64,000 bases of DNA from Scleromitrula shiraiana (lineage: Eukaryota > Ascomycota > Leotiomycetes > Helotiales > Sclerotiniaceae), in contig JABELC010000013.1 in NCBI GenBank assembly GCA_028455995.1, positions 62,001-126,000 of the forward strand, written 5' to 3'. A model generated the notes under the pieces. The model searched no databases. It had not been told where the DNA came from and saw nothing but the letters and a program-made list of their open reading frames with translations. This document shows positions 58,362 to 64,000 of this stretch, piece by piece. Numbering within the stretch: position 1 is the first letter of the stretch; every line of letters begins with the position of its first letter. The position numbers and the translations under genes were made by a program.

Positions 58362-59156
58362 ATGCGTTTCTCCGTCATCGCCGTTTCTCTCTTCGCCGGT
58401 GCAGCTATGGCTGGCACTAGCACTGACTATGTCACTGAGGAGGTCACTATTACTTCTTGCGCTGCTACAGTTGTAAGTATTCACATTGTATCTTCACAAG
58501 TATGATGAATTTAACGATTATTTTAGACCGATTGCCCAGCACGCAGCACCCAAGTTTCCCTCACCACCTACCCTAAGCCATCCGCATCCTCCTCAGTGAT
58601 CGGAACTGTCTCTACCCCAGAGAGCAAGCCTTCCTCTCCATTAACCACCCCAGGCTCAAAGCCCACCGGTAGCTACTCCGTTCCATCAAGCGTTGAGACC
58701 GCCCACCTCTCCACCTCCGTCCCTGAAGGTCCCAAACCAACAACCTCCTCCACCCCACTTTCCTCCATCGTCGCCCCCCCAACTCTCAACAACACCCAAC
58801 CAGCTTCCTACCCAGCAGCTGCCAGCAGTGTCGTTCCCAGCCCTGTTGCTCCCGTTGCTTCCAACCCAGCTGGATCCATCTCCGTCATCGCAATCACCAC
58901 CTGTGTTCCATCCGTCATCTACTCTACCGTTACCGTCCCAGCCTCAGCAGTAGCTAGCTCATCCGCCATCGGTATTTCCGTTGTTCCAAGCCCAAAGCCA
59001 TCATCCACTGGATCCATCCCCGTCGGAAAGGGTAACACCACCAGCCCATCTGCCACCGCTCCCCCAAGCACTCAATTCACTGGTGCTGCATCGCATGTTC
59101 AAATCGGAGGTGCTGCCATTGCTGCCATCGCTGGTCTTGCTGCTTTCGTTTTGTAA
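58362..59156 (+). CDS. Secreted GPI-anchored Ser/Pro/Thr-rich surface protein
   Basis: Two exons (58362-58472 and 58527-59156) join across a 54-nt intron (donor GTAAGTA, acceptor TTTTAG) to 246 aa. Residues 1-17 are a signal peptide (MRFSVIAVSLFAGAAMAG, cleavage after AMA). The mature protein begins TSTDYVTEEVTITSC and has one Cys pair region near the splice (TSCAATV|TDCPARS), then a long Ser/Pro/Thr/Val stalk likely to be O-glycosylated. The C-terminus is a small-residue omega region followed by a hydrophobic tail (GGAAIAAIAGLAAFVL), the classic GPI-anchor signal. It is expected in the cell wall or plasma membrane. No catalytic domain is seen and it lacks the eight cysteines of CFEM proteins. 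Codon use is clearly C-biased (GCC, TCC, ACC), which suggests high expression. Confidence 0.88.
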
Positions 59157-61067
59157 ATTACATGCATTTAGTTGACGTTGTTTTTCTTTCTCGCACATTT
59201 TACATCAACGAATTTTGAAGGCTCATTCTATTTGGGTTTACGAAAAATGGTCAAATATGGATGGAGAGGGGAAGGGGGGGTCGATGTTATTATGTTTCTA
59301 GACTCTGGGATAAATGAAGATGTTTGTACCAGCAACATTTTGCATTTTACTTTTCACATCCAAGATTAATATCTAATTCTGGGTTAACGTGGCGATGGAT
59401 TGTGAGATAGACTGACACTGGGCATTTTGGGGACATGCAAAATACCATTTACTTTAGATTTCTTAGAAGATAGCTATCTATTCCTCCATTTGTCATCAAT
59501 TGTTGAATAAATACTCAGAATTTTGATATTAACACTTAAACTTGCTTTTTTCCATCGACCGTTCTCTTTATAGCATGATAAACAGACAAGTAGTGAATAT
59601 CCAACATGTGCACATTTAAAAATACAACATTAACTTCAGTGAGGCAGAGCAAAATCTAACATAACAGCTCAGCTTATTAATTAACATAAAATTATCAACC
59701 GTTTGCAACACGAGGATCCTAATTTCCCCAGATTTGCCAAGAACCAGCCCAGAACCTTTTTCGTTGGAATCCATATCTTGATTGGTGCCGCCAACCAGCC
59801 GTTTCATCGTATCTCCACCTCCTGAGAATATGACATACGATATTCGGATCCCAAATGACCACATTTTCTTGCAAAGAAGTATGGAGCTTTTTATTCATTC
59901 ACTGATTGCCGTCTCTTCTGCAAGTGTAAAAGGACCGAATCTCAAAGCATTCGGAATTTCGGATGCAGATTCGAATTTCTACGGTGTTTCAAATTTTCGG
60001 CCTGATTCGTATTTCTTCTCCGTAATCTTATACTATTCCAAGCTGTGAAAGGAGCCTCGGCACTCAAGAGCGATGAATAATACAGGATTAGTTAATATGT
60101 TTACATGTATGAATGGACTTACATAACAGGTATTGATAGTAACTTGCGAGTTGCAGCTGACTTCCTTTGCATCAATTCTTTCTCTATCATTCTTCATTAT
60201 CCAAACCGACTCGTCTCGTCGCCTTCACTAACTAAATATGCTAGTTGCTTCTATCCATATGCATACATGATAGGCACGAATACCCTATCTATTCCATCCC
60301 ATCACATGCCCATCGATCTATATATATGAAGCAAGTCGCTCCAAAAACACCAATCATATAATACAATAACACTCCTATGGAAGTTCTTCCTTCCCTCTTC
60401 CCTCTTCCCCCTCCTATTCCCTCTCTCTGCGAGTTTGCCTCCTCCATTTCCACTCCTCTCAAACCCTAACCCCTCAATCATCTCACATCACAACACAACA
60501 CAACACAGTCCACCGCATACCAGGTCAAACTCCAAGCTCCAAGCTCCAAGCTCCAAACACAAATACCCCCCTACACACACATCAAGAATAAAAAAGCGGA
60601 ACCAAGTAACCAAGCAGGTGGAGATATCCATTACATTCGTATTCTCCATCTAAGAATTCTATTTAGAACATCCCTCGTCTCAAATTCCGAGTCGGAGTTC
60701 CCAACTATCTATACACAGAATAAAACCACCCCGCCTATACAGACGGTATTCCCACCAAGTCCTCATAAAACTGTCATGAAGAATTACTCCCGCTCTACGG
60801 CCCCCTTTCATATTTTTATTTTTATACCTCTCTAGCCGTCGTCCGTCCCAAGCTAAAATCCATCACCCTCATCACTATCTATGAAAAGAACCCCCTCGGT
60901 TCGTCCATATCCATATCCACCCCACTCCATCCCTTACCAATCCCCTACCCAACCAAAACCATTTTCCCCAATCAAAGTCCTTATAAAATTTTGAAAAAAA
61001 CTCCAAAACCCCACTCCTCTTGCATCAATTAGACCAAACATCTAATTCTCAATTCTCAACCTCTAAC
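59157..61067. other. 1.9-kb gene-free interval
   Basis: This lies downstream of the GPI-protein gene and upstream of the tRNA. Short frames on either strand lack motifs and start codons in good context. Repeats are CAACA x5 near 60489 and AAGCTCC x4 at 60534-60557. From about 60370 the plus strand is C-rich and poor in G. No gene supported. Confidence 0.4.
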
Positions 61068-61139
61068 GCTTCTGTGGTCCAATGGTTAGGATTCCACCCT
61101 TCCAAGGTGGAGGTTCGTGTTCGATTCACGGCAGTTGCA
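61068..61139 (+). tRNA. tRNA-Gly (anticodon TCC), acceptor stem imperfect
   Basis: The D arm is GTCC-AATGGTTA-GGAT. The anticodon stem CCACC/GGTGG encloses the loop CTTCCAA with anticodon TCC. The variable loop is AGGT. The T arm is TCGTG-TTCGATT-CACGG. The box B core GTTCGATTC is intact. The 5' acceptor strand is GCTTCTG but the 3' strand is CAGTTGC, so positions 3-70 and 4-69 are T-T mismatches, while the other five pairs hold. Discriminator A follows at 61139. The body is excellent, but the mismatches raise the question of a damaged or pseudo-tRNA. Confidence 0.8.
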
Positions 61140-61571
61140 ATTTCTATTTTTCTTCTTTTCTTTTTTTTTTTTTTTTTTTTTTTGAGAGACGGGGTATATG
61201 TTTTCGTTTAGGGTTGGTCCCCCCCACTCTCCTATCCACTCTCCTATCCACTCCTCTCGAGCCACCCATGACATCGAACTCTATAGTATTTTAGTATCAA
61301 GCTATTGAGGACCAATTCCCAATCTAATCTAATCTAATCTTATCTTATCTTTTACATATATATATATAATCTATCCTGGTCCTAGAGAAAAGAACAATAT
61401 ACTGCTCCTCTCGCAAAAGCGGTTCTCGGAGATGTATTCTCGGTTTATTTTTCTTTTCCCTCCCTCTATTTCTTTTTTTCTTCTCATGAGGATAGATAGA
61501 TAGATAATAGTATAAAAAATGAAAGAAAGATACAAAGATAGAAAGATAGATAGAAAATCTGCTACGAGTCG
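61140..61571. other. Short gene-free interval with microsatellites
   Basis: After the tRNA and its T-run there are TCTAATCTAATCTTATC repeats (about 61322-61350), a TATATATATA run and a GATA tract (about 61490-61507). The right end is 3' flank of the minus-strand polyserine gene. Confidence 0.4.
61160..61183 (+). terminator. Pol III terminator (T-run) of the tRNA-Gly gene
   Basis: A run of 23 T starts at 61161, about 22 bp after the tRNA end, preceded by shorter T tracts (TATTTTTC, CTTTTC). Four or more T residues suffice to stop RNA polymerase III, so the earlier TTTTT at 61147-61151 may already act. Confidence 0.7.
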
Positions 61572-62231
<660 letters not shown>

Positions 62232-62540
62232 TCGAATTGATGCCTATGAAGGGAAAGATGCGTAAGTAAATGTATCTATTTGAAACCTCTTTCCATCCAA
62301 GACTTCTCAGTCCACTGCACACACATGGAACACTGAATCTTCCATCCCCCCTCCAAGTAAAAAATGAAAAAAATAAACGAACCAAGGAAAATTGGATGTG
62401 AAGATATATATTTCGTTCAGACATGATGATGTAGTGATTGGATGAGAGGAGAGGAGAGGAGATGCGATAAGTACGAGCGCCAGCTTGACTTGACTCCACT
62501 TCACTTCATCGCACTCCACTTCACTTGACAAACATCACCC
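62232..62540. promoter_or_regulatory. Upstream region of the polyserine gene
   Basis: Both neighbours are on the minus strand. The interval holds the promoter of the polyserine gene and the 3' end of the next one. It includes GAGAGGAGAGGAGAGGAG near 62444 and CCACTTCACTTC repeats near 62498. No coding signal. Confidence 0.35.
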
Positions 62541-63224
62541 CTACGGATCCGTATAATCAACATCCCCCCACAACCTCAACACCACCTCCAACATAGCAGG
62601 ACAAAGATCAATATCCTCCTCACTTCCACTTCCACTTCCACTTCCACTTCCACTTCCACTTCCACTTAAACCCCCCTCCTTATAACCACTCACCCCATCG
62701 CCATCCTCCTCATTCTCATTCTCGCCACCAAAAAATCTCCTCTGCATCTCCAACTCCATTTCCCACATCTCCTTCCTTTCTTTCACTCTTTCCTTCTCAA
62801 TCTCAATCTCAATCTCAATCTCAATCTCTCGTTCGAGAGTTATCCACCGCCCTAAACTTTGTTCGAAGTTTTGTCGGAGTAGTGGTGATGGTTTTGTTTT
62901 ATTGATATCGTTATCGTTATCATTATGATTATGATTATAATTATGATTATAACCATAACAAGGCGGCAACTGTAAAGAGAAATCCCTCGCCTCCAAAATG
63001 CCCTCCTGAATATCCGTTTGCAGATCCACATTCCTGTTGAGCGAGCGACGGGCTCTCGAACCGGGTCGTTCTCGTCGTCGGTTTTGTCGGTGGTGAGGTG
63101 GTGCTGGGAGTGGATAGTTGGGGATTGTTTCTGCCATTTTTAGATTTAAAGGGGATGTTGGGTTGGTTTTTGTTTTGGTTTTTGAAGGCGGTGCTTGATA
63201 TGTGGTTTGTTTGGGTGGATTCAT
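62541..63224 (-). CDS. Low-complexity orphan protein
   Basis: The first true ATG is at 63224 (MNPPKQTTYQAPPSK), giving 227 aa; a second in-frame ATG at 63137 (MAETIPNYPLPAPPHHRQ) may be the real start. I recognise no family. Several tracts come from microsatellites: HNYNHNHNDNDNDIN, EIEIEIEIEIE (from CTCAAT repeats) and a Gly-Ser run of seven dipeptides (from CACTTC repeats at about 62623-62667). Between them are better-behaved helical pieces (DIQEGILEARDFSLQLPP, LRQNFEQSLGRWITLERE, KEMWEMELEMQRRFFGG) and a C-terminus EEDIDLCPAMLEVVLRLWGD that looks conserved. Function unknown, location probably intracellular. Confidence 0.55.
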   Translation of the reverse strand: MNPPKQTTYQAPPSKTKTKTNPTSPLNLKMAETIPNYPLPAPPHHRQNRRRERPGSRARRSLNRNVDLQTDIQEGILEARDFSLQLPPCYGYNHNYNHNHNDNDNDINKTKPSPLLRQNFEQSLGRWITLEREIEIEIEIEIEKERVKERKEMWEMELEMQRRFFGGENENEEDGDGVSGYKEGGLSGSGSGSGSGSGSGSEEDIDLCPAMLEVVLRLWGDVDYTDP

Positions 63225-64000
63225 AGGATGGGATGGAAGTATGTATCTAAAGATGAATGATATCAATAGCAATAAATACTTAACTTAAAAAACAATATCA
63301 AACGGAAAAGAAAGAGGCAAGAAAAGAGAAGATGAAAAAAAAATTCTAATAAAGATATTAATCAACTTTTATATTCATCAAATCCAAAAATCAAGTTACT
63401 CATACTCTTATATTCATCCATACTATACTCACCCCACCACTCATCCCATCCCATCTCATCCCACTTCATCCTAATATGACTCGAAAATCTCTCACACCAT
63501 AATACTCATCCACCACCTACTCACTCACTCTTTACCTAAACTACTAATAACTAATAATCAATCGATCAATCACATGACTATCCCATTTCATCAAATCAAC
63601 TAATAACCCATCCATCATCCATCTCCCATCTTCCATTCCAAGCTCCGTACTCGTATATCCAATTACTTGGTAACCCCCAAAAAATCCCCATAAACAGTGA
63701 GTGAGTCACCCAAATCCCGACCGACTGCGGAACAAAGTGGTAATGTCCAAGTTCCCTTCCCGTCACAGGGGTATTCCTGACATATGATATTGCAATGTAT
63801 CGTATTGATACCATACAGACAGGTAAATAGATATGAAAAAAAAACAAAAAAGAAAAAAAAAAGAAAAAAAAAAACCCATGGAGATTTGGAATTATTCGTA
63901 TTTCGTATGTTTTTTCTTCCGATTATTGTACATTCTGAATATTAAGTTGAGAGTTTCGTGGTTAAGGAAGCCTGGATAGATCGATCATCTCTCTTCACGA
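63225..64000. other. Upstream flank at the right edge; nothing recognised
   Basis: It contains the promoter side of the low-complexity gene. There are C-rich CATCCCATCCCATCTCATCC repeats near 63440 and an A-rich tract (63835-63873). Frames at 63596-63847 have no motifs. No gene supported before the window ends. Confidence 0.4.

Overview
This is a stretch of filamentous-ascomycete chromosome. Genes are split by short GT..AG introns (about 50-140 nt, often with CTAAC or CTGAC branch sites and CAG/TAG acceptors). Genes lie on both strands with no operons, tRNAs are scattered, and there are AT-rich islands of the kind left by repeat-induced point mutation (RIP). The coding style and the orphan proteins suggest a leotiomycete, perhaps in the Sclerotiniaceae. 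That placement is an inference from general similarity, not a search result. I placed introns by eye and checked that each splice keeps the reading frame.

Left end (1-6 kb): an accessory region. It holds a broken isopropylmalate/isocitrate-dehydrogenase-like gene running off the left edge. Next is a gene that, once a 55-nt intron is spliced, encodes two different methyltransferase domains in one 556-aa protein. A 987-bp AT-rich fold-back element with TA target-site duplications follows, and beside it lies a fragment that may be the C-terminus of a membrane protein.

Core block A (6-24 kb): conserved housekeeping genes. These are a 12-exon neurofibromin/Ira-type Ras-GAP (2,592 aa), the nuclear 5'-3' exoribonuclease Rat1, the vesicle-tethering factor Uso1/p115, and a complex I assembly factor of the NDUFAF2 type.

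Region B (24-35 kb): 6.5 kb without a convincing gene, rich in microsatellites and carrying a three-copy tandem repeat. It leads into a C2H2 transcription factor with Rpn4-like fingers, followed by 2.4 kb of 3' sequence.

Core block C (35-50 kb): an unrecognised 593-aa protein, Rav1 of the V-ATPase assembly RAVE complex, the centrin-binding protein Sfi1, a 59-aa twin-CX9C protein resembling NDUFAF8 in three small exons, and cytoplasmic isoleucyl-tRNA synthetase with a 5-nt micro-exon.

Right part (50-64 kb): accessory again. Orphan genes include two with weak resemblance to retropepsin-like folds. There is an intron-containing tRNA-Thr(TGT), two AT-rich decayed islands, a GPI-anchored serine/proline-rich surface protein, a tRNA-Gly(TCC) with a mismatched acceptor stem, and two low-complexity orphan proteins, one containing a (TGA)n microsatellite of about 50 units that reads as polyserine.

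The core genes are functionally unrelated. The only thematic echo is two complex I assembly factors about 22 kb apart. I saw no CRISPR array and no 5S rRNA.
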